A stretch of 21,464 nt of DNA from JAVBLU01 sp031553225 (GTDB lineage: Bacteria > Bacillota > Clostridia > Christensenellales > UBA1750), in assembly GCA_031553225.1 (NCBI GenBank), contig JAVBLU010000008.1, positions 1 through 21,464 of the forward strand. Reading direction: 5' to 3'. The notes below the pieces were generated by a model. That model worked only from the letters and a program-made list of their open reading frames with translations. It did no database searches and was not told where the DNA came from. Below, piece by piece: positions 6,558 to 14,562 of the stretch. The first letter of the stretch is position 1. The number at the start of each line of letters is the position of its first letter. The position numbers and the translations under genes were made by a program.

Positions 6558-8027
6558 CTACTCCATAATGCGGCCGGAATAGTTGGGCGATTCCTTGGTG
6601 ATGTAGATGTCGTGCGGGTGGCTCTCGGTGAGGCCCGCGCCGGTGATGCGCATAAAGCGGCCGTCGCGGCGCAGGGCGTCGATGGAGGCCGTGCCGCAGT
6701 AGCCCATGCCGGCGCGCAGTCCGCCGATCAGCTGAAACGCCGTATCGGAGAGGGAACCCTTGTAGGGCACGCGGCCCTCCACGCCCTCCGGCACCAGCTT
6801 TTTCTGCTCCTCCTGACAGTAGCGGTCGGCGGAGCCCTTGCTCTGCCCCATCGCGCCGATGGAACCCATGCCGCGGTACACTTTGAAGGAGCGGCCCTGG
6901 TAAATCTCCATGGCGCCGGGCGATTCCTCGGTGCCGGCGAACAACGACCCGATCATCACGGCGGACGCGCCGGCCGCAATGGCCTTGGGAATGTCGCCGG
7001 AATACTTGATGCCGCCGTCGGCGATGACCGTCACGCCGCGCTTGTCGGCTTCCTCGGCGCAGTCGGCGATGGCCGTCACCTGCGGAACGCCGATGCCGGC
7101 CACAACGCGCGTGGTGCAGATGGAGCCCGGGCCGATGCCCACCTTCACGCAGTCGGCGCCTGCGTCGATGAGATCGCGCGTGCCCTCGGCCGTGGCCACG
7201 TTGCCGGCCACCACTGTCAGGGAGGGATACGCCACCTTGATGGCCCGCACCGTGTTCAACACGCCGGAGGAATGGCCGTGCGCAGAGTCCACCGTCACCA
7301 CGTCCACCTTGGCGGCCGCAAGAGCGGCCACGCGGTCCATGGTATCGCGGGTGACGCCCACGGCCGCACCGCACAAAAGCCGCCCCGTACCGTCTTTGGC
7401 CGAGTTGGGGTACTGGATGGCCTTCTCGATGTCCTTGATGGTGATCAGGCCTTTGAGGTACCCTTGCTCGTCGACGATGGGCAGCTTTTCAATCTTGTGT
7501 CTGCGCAGAATCTCCTGGGCCTCGCGCAGGGTGGTGCCGACCGGGGCCGTCACCAGGTTGCGGCTGGTCATCACTTCGCTGATGCGGCGGGAGAAATCCG
7601 TCTCAAAGCGCAGGTCGCGGTTGGTGAGGATGCCGACCAGCTTGCCTTCGCGGGTGATGGGCACGCCGGAGATGCGGTAGCGGGCCATCAGCTCGTTGGC
7701 GTCGGAGATGAGGTGGTCCGGGGAGAGGAAGAACGGGTCCACGATGACGCCATGCTCGCTGCGCTTCACCTTGTCCACCTGAGCGGCCTGCTCGTCGATG
7801 GACATGTTCTTGTGGATGATGCCCAGGCCGCCCTCGCGGGCCATGGCGATGGCCATGCGGGCTTCGGTCACAGTGTCCATGGCGGCGGAGAGCAGAGGTA
7901 TGTTCAGATGGATGGCCCGGGCGAGCTGGACGGACGTGGACGCTTCACGGGGCAGAATGTCGCTTTTTTGCGGGACGAGGAGCACATCGTCGAAGGTGAG
8001 GCCCTCGCGCAGCGGCGCTTGGTACAT
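6558..8027 (-). CDS. guaB: IMP dehydrogenase
   Basis: This enzyme oxidises IMP to XMP with NAD+, the first committed step of GMP synthesis. The 489-residue product has the usual length. An N-terminal barrel segment with LTFDDVLLVP (10-19) is followed by two CBS domains (about 95-205). The barrel then resumes with the active-site signature VKVGIGPGSICTT (294-306, catalytic Cys304), the IMP-phosphate loop IADGGIKYSGD and the mobile-flap EGRVPYKG (417-424, the Arg-x-x-Tyr dyad). The ATG at 8027 has AGGAGAGG just upstream. The gene is monocistronic, with a strong promoter at 8083-8111 and hairpins directly after its stop. Confidence 0.97.
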   Translation of the reverse strand: MYQAPLREGLTFDDVLLVPQKSDILPREASTSVQLARAIHLNIPLLSAAMDTVTEARMAIAMAREGGLGIIHKNMSIDEQAAQVDKVKRSEHGVIVDPFFLSPDHLISDANELMARYRISGVPITREGKLVGILTNRDLRFETDFSRRISEVMTSRNLVTAPVGTTLREAQEILRRHKIEKLPIVDEQGYLKGLITIKDIEKAIQYPNSAKDGTGRLLCGAAVGVTRDTMDRVAALAAAKVDVVTVDSAHGHSSGVLNTVRAIKVAYPSLTVVAGNVATAEGTRDLIDAGADCVKVGIGPGSICTTRVVAGIGVPQVTAIADCAEEADKRGVTVIADGGIKYSGDIPKAIAAGASAVMIGSLFAGTEESPGAMEIYQGRSFKVYRGMGSIGAMGQSKGSADRYCQEEQKKLVPEGVEGRVPYKGSLSDTAFQLIGGLRAGMGYCGTASIDALRRDGRFMRITGAGLTESHPHDIYITKESPNYSGRIME

Positions 8028-8082
8028 CGCTATCCTCTCCTTTTCTCACTTCATACAGGTCTGTCCTTTTGTAATTTGGGCT

Positions 8083-8111
8083 AGTATAGCCGCGCTATGC
8101 GCGCCTGTCAA
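8083..8111 (-). promoter_or_regulatory. Sigma-A promoter of guaB
   Basis: The minus strand has a perfect TTGACA (8106-8111), a 17-base spacer and TATACT (8083-8088), about 55 bases before the start codon. The leader is too short for a purine riboswitch and none was recognised. Confidence 0.88.
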
Positions 8112-8222
8112 GCAAAATGAGAGTTTTTGTGCGACAGGAACTTACGCGGACCGCGGCCGGGCGGCGCGGAAGGAAAAAAAAACGTACTGACGCGGTTTTT
8201 TGGGCGAAAACGGCGCGCGGGC

Positions 8223-8252
8223 TTGGCCGCGGCGGCGCTGCGGTGCTATACT
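8223..8252 (+). promoter_or_regulatory. Probable promoter of the PflX-like gene
   Basis: An extended TGC-TATACT (8247-8252) lies 58 bases before the start codon. The -35 TTGGCC (8223-8228, 18-base spacer) is weak. The rest of 8112-8309 holds A and T runs and no gene. Confidence 0.6.
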
Positions 8253-8309
8253 ATAGCCCCGGCGCGCTGCGGCGCGGGGGCCCAAAGCTATATCGACGGG
8301 GGATTGCCG

Positions 8310-9170
8310 ATGCTGTGTACCCTGTGCCCGCACCGCTGCGGGGTGAACCGCGCGGAGCGCGAGGGCCGCTGCCACAGCGGCCCTCGCCCGGTGGTCGCCA
8401 AAGCCATGGCGCATATGTGGGAGGAGCCGCCCATCAGCGGCGCGAGGGGTTCGGGCACGGTGTTCTTTTGTGGATGCAACATGAGCTGCGCGTTTTGCCA
8501 GAACCACCGCATCAGCCGGGACGGCCGCGGCGAAGGGCTCAGCTGCGAGGCGCTGTGCGACGTGTTCCTGCGCCTGGCGCAAAGCGGGGTTCACAACATC
8601 AACCTGGTGTCCGCCGGGCATTTTTTGCCCGAGGTGGCCAAGGCCGTAGCCAAGGCCAAAGCGGCCGGCATCGGCATCCCCTTCGTGTACAACACAAACG
8701 CCTACGAGCTGCCCGAAGCGCTCGCGCAGCTGCAGGGCCTGATCGACGTGTACCTGCCCGACCTGAAATACGTAAGCGAGGAAGCCGCCCGGCTGTATTC
8801 CGGCGCGCCGAACTACTTTGACGTGGCCGGCCGGGCCATTTTGGAGATGCGCCGCCAGGCGCCCCGGAACGAGGAGCAGGACGGGGTGCTGAAGCGCGGC
8901 GTGCTCATCCGGCACCTGGTGCTGCCCGGCCTGCGAAGGGATTCCATGGCCGCGCTGGACTGGATCGCCCGGGAATGCCCGGACACGCCCGTGAGCCTGA
9001 TGGCCCAGTACACCCCCGCAGACCGCGCGTCCGAACACCCCTCCATCAACCGGCGCGTCACCACGTTCGAGTACGAGTCCGTGCTGGCCCACTTTCACAG
9101 CCTGGGCCTTCGGCAGGGCTATATGCAAAACCGGCGCGCAGCCGTTAGCGACTACACGCCGGAGTTTTAG
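8310..9170 (+). CDS. PflX-type radical SAM protein (pyruvate formate-lyase activase homologue)
   Basis: The 286-residue product has the radical SAM cluster motif C-x3-C-x2-C in FFCGCNMSCAFCQN (Cys56, Cys60, Cys63), which binds a 4Fe-4S cluster and S-adenosylmethionine. The N-terminus LCTLCPHRCGVNR...GRC gives four more cysteines (3, 6, 10, 21), a pattern typical of the PflX family (COG1313), whose substrate is not established. NTNAYE and the DVYLPDLKY strand are also typical of this family. The ATG at 8310 follows a G-rich site (8298-8302). The open frame extends 61 codons upstream, but that part crosses the promoter and has no recognisable content. It is transcribed alone and converges on the thioesterase gene. 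It is not next to a glycyl radical enzyme here, so a role as its activase cannot be argued from context. Confidence 0.85.
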   Translation: MLCTLCPHRCGVNRAEREGRCHSGPRPVVAKAMAHMWEEPPISGARGSGTVFFCGCNMSCAFCQNHRISRDGRGEGLSCEALCDVFLRLAQSGVHNINLVSAGHFLPEVAKAVAKAKAAGIGIPFVYNTNAYELPEALAQLQGLIDVYLPDLKYVSEEAARLYSGAPNYFDVAGRAILEMRRQAPRNEEQDGVLKRGVLIRHLVLPGLRRDSMAALDWIARECPDTPVSLMAQYTPADRASEHPSINRRVTTFEYESVLAHFHSLGLRQGYMQNRRAAVSDYTPEF

Positions 9171-9173
9171 CGG

Positions 9174-9192
9174 CCCTCGCGCAGGGCGAGGG
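9174..9192. terminator. Small hairpin between convergent genes
   Basis: CCCTCGC (9174-9180) pairs with GCGAGGG (9186-9192) around a 5-base loop in the 36-base gap between the radical SAM gene and the thioesterase gene. There is no U-tract, so its activity as a terminator is uncertain. Confidence 0.4.
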
Positions 9193-9206
9193 GCGGGGCG
9201 CACCGC

Positions 9207-9629
9207 CTAGGGCGCGTCCGGCTCGTAAAAGCCGGCAAACACCTCGTACAGGTCGGGAGCGCTTCGCTTGAGGGACAACGGGCGAAAGCCTTTGTCGATG
9301 AAGCAGTGCTTTGAAGCCGCCTCTGCAAGCAGCTGCCCTTCCTGGTTGTGCACGGTGTACGCAACGCCGCAGCGCACCGCGTCCAGCTCGTTCATGCGCG
9401 AGCGGATGGTGAGCTCATCGTCGTACCTGGCCGGGCTTTTGTAGCGGCAGGCCACCTCCAGCACGGGCATCAGAATGCCGCGCGCCTCCATAACTGCATA
9501 GGGCAGGCCTACGGTGCGCATGAAGTCCGTGCGGGCCTCCTCGAAATAGCGCAGATAGTTGCTGTGGTGCACGACGCCCATCTGGTCGGTCTCGTGGTAA
9601 TTCACGCGGCGGGTGTAGATGTAGGGCAT
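9207..9629 (-). CDS. YbgC/4HBT-family acyl-CoA thioesterase
   Basis: The 140-residue product is a single hotdog-fold domain that likely hydrolyses acyl-CoA thioesters. The N-terminal motif YHETDQMGVVHHSNYLRYFE (11-30) is the YbgC/FadM-type active site, with Asp15 as likely catalytic residue. The length is normal for the family. The ATG at 9629 is preceded by GGGGGA at about seven bases; the frame remains open upstream, but only into the end of the previous gene. It is the last gene of the minus-strand operon that begins with the VOC gene, 34 bases after the B12-activation protein. Acyl substrate is unknown. Confidence 0.87.
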   Translation of the reverse strand: MPYIYTRRVNYHETDQMGVVHHSNYLRYFEEARTDFMRTVGLPYAVMEARGILMPVLEVACRYKSPARYDDELTIRSRMNELDAVRCGVAYTVHNQEGQLLAEAASKHCFIDKGFRPLSLKRSAPDLYEVFAGFYEPDAP

Positions 9630-9663
9630 GGTCTTCCCCCTAGATTGATGGGCAGCGCCGCGG

Positions 9664-10341
9664 CTAGGCGATGCCGATCTCCTGCGCCTTATGTTCGTCG
9701 TAGGGCTCGCGCCGGTTGGGACAGGTGACGCGCGGGCACAGCGAGCAGCTGGCAAAGTGTTCCTTGCCGATAAAGTACAGCCCGGAGACGGACTTGAAGG
9801 GCACCATCAGGCAGGAATCGGTCAGGGTAACGCCGATGAGGCCCTGCACATCGCCCAACAAGGAGAACACGTCGCGCTGGGCGGTAAGCGGCCAGTCCTT
9901 CAGCGAACCGGGCGACATGGCCGAGAGTTCCTCCCCGCCCAGCAGGCGCTTGGCCTCCTCCTGCGCGGCGGCGATGGTCTGCTGCAGCACGCGGTGGTTC
10001 ACAAAGTCGCACCAGTACTGCACAAGCGGGTCTTCCTGAGCCAGAAAAAGCTGATGCAGCGCCGGGCCGCAGGTGATGACGTAGGGCGCCACGAGGGAAA
10101 CGCTGTGCAGGTTGTGATGCAGCACCCGCGAGCGCATGCGTCGGCCGTCCACCTCGATGATGTCCTCGCCCGCGTCAAACGCGCGGGAAAGGGTGAGCAA
10201 GGCCGCCGGATCCGCGCAGGCCTTGGCGCGCTGGATGAGCGCGTCGAACTCGGCGCGGTCCTCGCCCTCGATGCGCAGCTTATCCGCCCACTCCTCGTTC
10301 ATCCATTCGATGCGCTCCGGAGCAAAGCGCAATACCTCCAT
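9664..10341 (-). CDS. Vitamin B12-dependent methionine synthase activation-domain protein
   Basis: The 225-residue product resembles the stand-alone versions of the MetH reactivation domain common in Clostridia. Recognisable features are the YVITCGPAL segment (87-95), SPGSLKDWPLTAQRDVF (143-159) and IGVTLTDSCLMVPFKSVSG (169-187), then a C-terminal Cys cluster CSLCPRVTCPNR (199-210; Cys199, Cys202, Cys207). In MetH this domain binds S-adenosylmethionine for reductive remethylation of cobalamin. The small Cys-rich tail suggests metal or Fe-S binding and is inferred, not proven. AGGAGGG lies just before the ATG. No methionine synthase is encoded nearby, so its partner is elsewhere or it serves another corrinoid protein. 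Confidence 0.78.
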   Translation of the reverse strand: MEVLRFAPERIEWMNEEWADKLRIEGEDRAEFDALIQRAKACADPAALLTLSRAFDAGEDIIEVDGRRMRSRVLHHNLHSVSLVAPYVITCGPALHQLFLAQEDPLVQYWCDFVNHRVLQQTIAAAQEEAKRLLGGEELSAMSPGSLKDWPLTAQRDVFSLLGDVQGLIGVTLTDSCLMVPFKSVSGLYFIGKEHFASCSLCPRVTCPNRREPYDEHKAQEIGIA

Positions 10342-10399
10342 GGGAATCCCTCCTATATAGCCTGCTTCTCAGCGGCGGCGGAATTAAGTGTGCAAAAGG

Positions 10400-11101
10400 C
10401 TAGCCCAGCACGATGTCCACAACCTCAAGAAGCGAGGATACGGTGTGCGCCGGGGCGCCCTCTTCCGGGAAAGGCCGGCCGGATGGGTTGTACCAGCAGC
10501 CGCGCAGCCCGGCCGCCTGGCTGCCCAGCACGTCGCCCAGCGGGTAGTCGCCCACCATGAGCGCGCGCCCGGGCGGACCGGCGTAGGAAAGGCGCGCAAG
10601 CGCCCGGGTGAACATGGCCGCGTCGGGCTTGCGCACGCCCTCCTCGCCGGAGATCACCAGCGCCCCCATGTACCGGGCGATGGGCGAGGCCGAAAGCCGC
10701 GCGCGCTGCACAAGCGGCACGCCGTTGGTGACGACGGCCTGCGGAACGCCCGCCTCGTGCAGGGCGCTCACGACCGCAAGCGCCTGCGGAAAGAGCCGCG
10801 ACTGCCCGCCCAGCGCCTGAAGGTACTCCTCAGCCGCCGCGTCCACGTCCGCCGAAGGATCAAACTCGGCAAGCAGCCGGGCGAAGCGCTCGCGCGAGAG
10901 GGCCGCCTGACCGATGCCGCCCTGGCCGTACAATACCCACAGGGCGTCGTTGATCTGGCGGTAGCGGCCGATCGCGGCCTCCCGATCGGCGATGCGCAGG
11001 CCAAGGCGCTCAAACATGCACAGCAGCGCCGCGCGCTCGCAGGCGCCGTAGTCAAAGAGCGTGTCGTCCGCATCCCACAAAACGGCGTCGTAGCGCCTCA
11101 T
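10400..11101 (-). CDS. YjjG/YfnB-type HAD phosphatase (probable nucleotidase)
   Basis: The 233-residue product has all HAD motifs: WDADDTLFD (9-17, nucleophile Asp10 and acid Asp12), VVTNG (motif II), EEGVRKPDAAMF (motif III Lys) and MVGDYPLGDVLG (motif IV). The INDALW segment in the cap and the TVSSL tail resemble E. coli YjjG, a house-cleaning pyrimidine nucleotidase, so a similar role is likely. The start at 11101 is chosen because the ATG overlaps the VOC stop as ATGA, giving translational coupling. The open frame extends further but only as an antiphase shadow of the VOC gene. The gap to the next gene is 58 bases. Confidence 0.85.
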   Translation of the reverse strand: MRRYDAVLWDADDTLFDYGACERAALLCMFERLGLRIADREAAIGRYRQINDALWVLYGQGGIGQAALSRERFARLLAEFDPSADVDAAAEEYLQALGGQSRLFPQALAVVSALHEAGVPQAVVTNGVPLVQRARLSASPIARYMGALVISGEEGVRKPDAAMFTRALARLSYAGPPGRALMVGDYPLGDVLGSQAAGLRGCWYNPSGRPFPEEGAPAHTVSSLLEVVDIVLG

Positions 11102-11505
11102 GCGCGGGAGGCCTTGGCCTGGGGCGAGTCGGGGTTGATCTGCATCAGCTCGATGGGGTTGCCGGCGGGGTCGTCCACCCAGGCCTGCCAGTTGCTGTCT
11201 TTGCCTTGGCTTGGGCCGGAGCGGATCACAGCGCCGCGGCTCTTCAGCGCCGCCACGTCGGCGGGCAGGTCGGTGCAGGTCAGGCACAGGTGGCGGTAGC
11301 TCCCCTTCGGGTTCGCAAAGCCTTCGCCCGCATGAAACAGCTCGACGAACTGGCCGGGGGACACCATCAGATACTCGATCCACGGCTCGCCCTTGTCGTT
11401 CTTCAGCGAGAACGCATGGGTGAAGCCGAGCTTGCCGACGTAAAAATCCAGCGCGGCGGCCATATCCGGTACGGCATAGGCGGCGTGGGCGATTCCGGCG
11501 ATCAT
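11098..11505 (-). CDS. VOC/glyoxalase-family protein
   Basis: The 135-residue product is a single vicinal-oxygen-chelate unit of two beta-alpha-beta-beta-beta modules. The candidate metal ligands sit at the classical places: His7 (GIAHAAYAV), Glu55 (VELFHAG), His72 (RHLCL) and Glu119 (PIELMQ). That ligand set is found in glyoxalase I and relatives, so a lyase or isomerase acting on a small substrate, possibly methylglyoxal-glutathione-like or other, is possible. The family is too diverse to be more specific. AAGGAGG stands seven bases before the ATG. It is the first gene of the four-gene minus-strand operon and overlaps the HAD gene by four bases. Confidence 0.87.
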   Translation of the reverse strand: MIAGIAHAAYAVPDMAAALDFYVGKLGFTHAFSLKNDKGEPWIEYLMVSPGQFVELFHAGEGFANPKGSYRHLCLTCTDLPADVAALKSRGAVIRSGPSQGKDSNWQAWVDDPAGNPIELMQINPDSPQAKASRA

Positions 11506-11556
11506 GTAGCAGCCTCCTTCAGCTTTTGCGCGGCGTTATTCGCAGGCGTATGCGCC

Positions 11557-11585
11557 ATTATACCACAGCGGCGCGCATCTGTCAG
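11557..11585 (-). promoter_or_regulatory. Sigma-A promoter of the VOC-HAD-MetH-activation-thioesterase operon
   Basis: The minus strand has CTGACA (11580-11585), a 17-base spacer and an extended TGG-TATAAT (11557-11562), about 50 bases before the VOC start. The -10 region shares TGTGGTATAATGGCG with the pgi promoter. Confidence 0.85.
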
Positions 11586-11641
11586 GCGCTTGCTGGCAAA
11601 CCGGGCGCGCCCGGGGCCCCAAAAGTTTTCGCCCGGCGCGG

Positions 11642-11670
11642 TTGTGCAGGGCCGGGCATTTTGGTATGAT
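11642..11670 (+). promoter_or_regulatory. Promoter of the tldD-tldE(-addA) operon
   Basis: TTGTGC (11642-11647), a 17-base spacer and an extended TGG-TATGAT (11665-11670) lie 48 bases before the tldD start, divergent from the VOC promoter. Confidence 0.65.
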
Positions 11671-11717
11671 CAACGAAGAAGGAATCCGCCCGTTTTGGGC
11701 CGGGGGAGGCTACCAGA

Positions 11718-13103
11718 ATGATCAGCCGTATGCTCGCCGAACAGGTGCTTGCGCGGGCGCTTGCCCGCGGGGGAGATTTTGCCGATCTGTTTGTGGAGGA
11801 CGCGCGCCGCACCAGCCTGCGCTATGTGGACGGGCACGCCGAGGAGGCCGTGTCCGGGCGGGACGCCGGCGCGGGCGTGCGCGTAATCGCGGGGGAGAAC
11901 TACGTGTACGCCACCACCTGCGACCTCTCGGCCGCCGGCCTCCTGGAGTGCGCATCCCGCGCCGCGGCCGCCGCGGGCGCACAGGAGGGCGCGCAGCGCA
12001 CCCTCCGCCTTGCCGAGCGCCTGCCGGGCAACGCGCACAAGGTGGAGGCGCTGCCCTTCGACGTGCCCTACGCCCGCAAGCTTGCGTATCTGCACGAGGC
12101 CGCGCTGGCCGCCAGAGCCGTCTCGCCCCTCGTCGTGCAAACGCCCTGCAGCTATGCGGACGTGGACCAGCGCGTGCTCATCGCCAACAGCGAGGGGCTG
12201 TTTGTCCAGGATCGGCGCGTGCGCTGCCGCGTGCTCGTCTCGGCCGTTGCAAGCGACAAGGGGGAAAACCAAAGCGGACACCGCGCGCCGGGCGCCATGG
12301 CCGGCTTTGAGTTTTTTGAGGGCATCGACCCGGCCGCGCTGGGCCGGGAGAGCGCCGAGCAGGCGCTGTGCATGCTGAAGGCCCCGTACTGCCCCGCGGG
12401 CGTGATGCCGGTTGTGATCGGCGACGGTTTCGGCGGGGTTATCTTTCACGAGGCGTGCGGGCACTCCCTGGAGGCGACGTCCGTGGCGCGGGGCGCGTCG
12501 GAGATGTCCGGAAAGCTGCACACGGCCGTGGCCGCGCCCTGCGTGACGGCCGTGGACGACGGCACGCTGCCCGGCGCGTGGGGCTCGCTGAACATCGACG
12601 ACGAGGGCATGCCCACCCGGCGCAACGTGCTCATTCAGGACGGCGTGCTCACCGGATACCTCATCGACCGCCTGGGCGCCGTCCGCATGCAGATGGCGCC
12701 TACGGGCAGCGGCCGGCGGGAGAGCTACGCCTATGCGCCCACCTCGCGCATGACGAACACCTTCATCGCCGCCGGGCAGGACGACCCGGACGACATGATC
12801 GCCTCCATGGGCGACGGGCTGTACGCCAAACAGATGGGCGGCGGGTCCGTGTCGCCCGTTACGGGCGAATTCAACTTCTCCGTGGAGGAGGGGTATCTGG
12901 TGAAGGGCGGCCGCATCGCCCACCCCGTGCGCGGCGCAACGCTCATCGGCCGGGGGAGCGAGGTGCTGCGCCTCATCGACCGCGTGGGGCGCGACATGCG
13001 CATGGCGCAGGGCATGTGCGGCTCCGTCTCCGGCTCGGTGCCCACGAACGTGGGCCAGCCGCCCATCCGCGTAAGCCAGCTGACCGTAGGCGGCCGCGAA
13101 TAG
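11718..13103 (+). CDS. tldD: TldD metalloprotease subunit
   Basis: TldD is the metal-bearing subunit of the TldD/TldE heterodimeric protease, which digests unfolded peptides threaded into its cavity and in some species matures modified peptides such as microcin B17. The 461-residue product has the zinc motif HEACGHSLEA (244-253; His244, Glu245, His249) inside the typical GFGGVIFHEACGH context. Near the C-terminus is GMCGSVSGSVPTNVGQPPIRV, whose Cys434 matches the third ligand position known in the E. coli protein. GGGGGAGG stands just before the ATG. tldE follows after 30 bases. No RiPP precursor or modification enzyme is visible nearby, so a housekeeping proteolysis role is more likely. Confidence 0.93.
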   Translation: MISRMLAEQVLARALARGGDFADLFVEDARRTSLRYVDGHAEEAVSGRDAGAGVRVIAGENYVYATTCDLSAAGLLECASRAAAAAGAQEGAQRTLRLAERLPGNAHKVEALPFDVPYARKLAYLHEAALAARAVSPLVVQTPCSYADVDQRVLIANSEGLFVQDRRVRCRVLVSAVASDKGENQSGHRAPGAMAGFEFFEGIDPAALGRESAEQALCMLKAPYCPAGVMPVVIGDGFGGVIFHEACGHSLEATSVARGASEMSGKLHTAVAAPCVTAVDDGTLPGAWGSLNIDDEGMPTRRNVLIQDGVLTGYLIDRLGAVRMQMAPTGSGRRESYAYAPTSRMTNTFIAAGQDDPDDMIASMGDGLYAKQMGGGSVSPVTGEFNFSVEEGYLVKGGRIAHPVRGATLIGRGSEVLRLIDRVGRDMRMAQGMCGSVSGSVPTNVGQPPIRVSQLTVGGRE

Positions 13104-13133
13104 CCGCCGTTTGGGAAAGGAAGTGCGCCGCAT

Positions 13134-14483
13134 ATGACGGTACAGGAGTTTTGCGTTTTGGCGCTTGATAAGGCCCGGGCGGCGGGCATCGACCCGGCGG
13201 AGGTCTTCGGCGTGTTCTCGGACGGCCTGCGCGTGAAGGTGTTTGGCGGGGAGATCGACGATTACTCCGTGCGCAGCGCGCAGGGCGTGTCCTTGCGCGG
13301 TCTGTGGGGCGGGCGGCAGGGCGTGGCCTACACCGAGCTGCTCACCCCCGACGCGGCGGACGAGCTTGTGGCCGCCGTGATGGACGCCGCGAGCGTGGTG
13401 GATTCCGCCGACGAGCAGCCCTTTGCGCCGGGCGGGCAGCAATACGCGGCCGCGGAGGCCTTTGCCCCGGCGCTGGCCGATGTAACCACCGACGAAAAAA
13501 TCGCCCTGGCGCGCCGCATGGAGACGGCCGCCAAGGGCGCCGACCCGCGCGTGACGCAGTGCGACACCTGCCTGTGCAACTACGGCGCGTCGCAGACCGT
13601 GCTGCTCTCCTCCCTTGGGCTGAACCTCGCCCGGCGCTCCAACCGCCTGGCCTGCTACGTCAGCGTGGTGCTGTCCGAGGGCGGGCGCAACTACGAGGGC
13701 GAAGACTTTTGCGCCGGCCGCGCCCTTTCGGACTTTGACCCGGAGGCCATGGGCCGCAAAGCCGCGGCGCTGGCGGCGGCCAAAGTGGGCGCGGCCCCCG
13801 CGCCCACGGGCGCGTACGACGTGGTGCTGGACAGCCAGGTGGTGTGCGACCTGCTCGCCGCGTATATGCCCGCCTTCAGCGCCGATCGGGAGATGCGCGG
13901 CATGTCCTGCCTGAAGGGGCGGCTGTCGCAGAAGGTCGCCTCGCCCCTGGTGACGCTGATCGACGACCCGCTGCTGCCCAGATCGCCCGCCTCCGCCGGC
14001 TTTGACGGCGAGGGCACGCCCACGAAAAAAACCGCGCTCATCCAGGGGGGCGTGCTGCAAACCTTCCTGCACCACTTAAAGAGCGCCGCAAAGGCGGGCG
14101 TTTCGCCCACCGGGCACGGCGCGCGGCCCTCCTACAAGGGCGGGGTAAGCATCCTGCCCAGCAACGTCATTCTGCAGCCGGGCAGGGAGAACCTGGACGA
14201 GCTGATTGCGCGCATGGGCGAGGGCCTGTACATCACCTCCATGAGCGGCATGCACGCCGGGCTTTCCCAGGTGACGGGCGATTTCTCGCTCCTCTCCTCC
14301 GGCTTTCTGGTGGAAAACGGCCGCAAGGCGCGGCCCGTGGAGCGCATTACACTGGCGGGCAACTTCCTAACCCTTCTGTCCTCGGTGGCCGCCGTAGGGT
14401 GCGATACGTATGAGATGCCCTCCACCTTCCACGTGTACGCTCCCTCCGTTCTGGTGAGGGGCGTGTCCGTCGCGGGCGCGTAG
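13134..14483 (+). CDS. pmbA: TldE/PmbA protease subunit
   Basis: The 449-residue product is the partner of TldD and has the same fold but lacks the HExxxH zinc motif, as expected for TldE. Recognisable family segments are VFSDGLRVKVFGGEIDDYSV near the N-terminus, TGAYDVVLDSQVVCDLLA (about 224-241), FDGEGTPTKKTALIQGGVLQ (about 291-310), and the C-terminal GLSQVTGDFSLLSSGFLVENG and RITLAGNFLTLL. AAAGGAAG precedes the ATG at 13134. The gene sits 30 bases after tldD, and addA starts 79 bases later on the same strand, so all three may be co-transcribed. Confidence 0.92.
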   Translation: MTVQEFCVLALDKARAAGIDPAEVFGVFSDGLRVKVFGGEIDDYSVRSAQGVSLRGLWGGRQGVAYTELLTPDAADELVAAVMDAASVVDSADEQPFAPGGQQYAAAEAFAPALADVTTDEKIALARRMETAAKGADPRVTQCDTCLCNYGASQTVLLSSLGLNLARRSNRLACYVSVVLSEGGRNYEGEDFCAGRALSDFDPEAMGRKAAALAAAKVGAAPAPTGAYDVVLDSQVVCDLLAAYMPAFSADREMRGMSCLKGRLSQKVASPLVTLIDDPLLPRSPASAGFDGEGTPTKKTALIQGGVLQTFLHHLKSAAKAGVSPTGHGARPSYKGGVSILPSNVILQPGRENLDELIARMGEGLYITSMSGMHAGLSQVTGDFSLLSSGFLVENGRKARPVERITLAGNFLTLLSSVAAVGCDTYEMPSTFHVYAPSVLVRGVSVAGA

Positions 14484-14562
14484 CCCCGCAAAAAAACCGA
14501 ACGACGCAAAACCCATATTCCGGCCGGCGGACGCTTTTGCCGGCGCGCAGGGAGGCGGGCGC

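Noticed and set aside
6269..6582. Two overlapping plus-strand frames of about 100 codons after pgi
   Set aside because: No good ribosome binding site, they run into the guaB coding strand, and the region is explained better by hairpins and repeats.
5833..7374. A 513-codon minus-strand frame spanning pgi, the intergenic palindromes and part of guaB
   Set aside because: It runs out of frame through guaB and antisense through pgi; its apparent length comes only from high GC content.
8112..8309. N-terminal extension of the PflX-like protein to 8127
   Set aside because: The frame crosses the predicted promoter at 8223-8252 and lacks conserved content; the family starts with the Cys motif just after the ATG at 8310.
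11670..14075. An 801-codon open frame on the minus strand opposite tldD and tldE
   Set aside because: Same artefact: the composition is biased to Ala, Gly, His and Arg, no domain is recognisable, and tldD and tldE are certain on the other strand.
11718..14483. A RiPP (modified peptide) biosynthesis locus around tldD-tldE
   Set aside because: TldD/E do mature microcin B17-like peptides, but there is no precursor peptide, cyclodehydratase or transporter nearby; the radical SAM protein about 2.5 kb away is PflX-like and in a separate unit.
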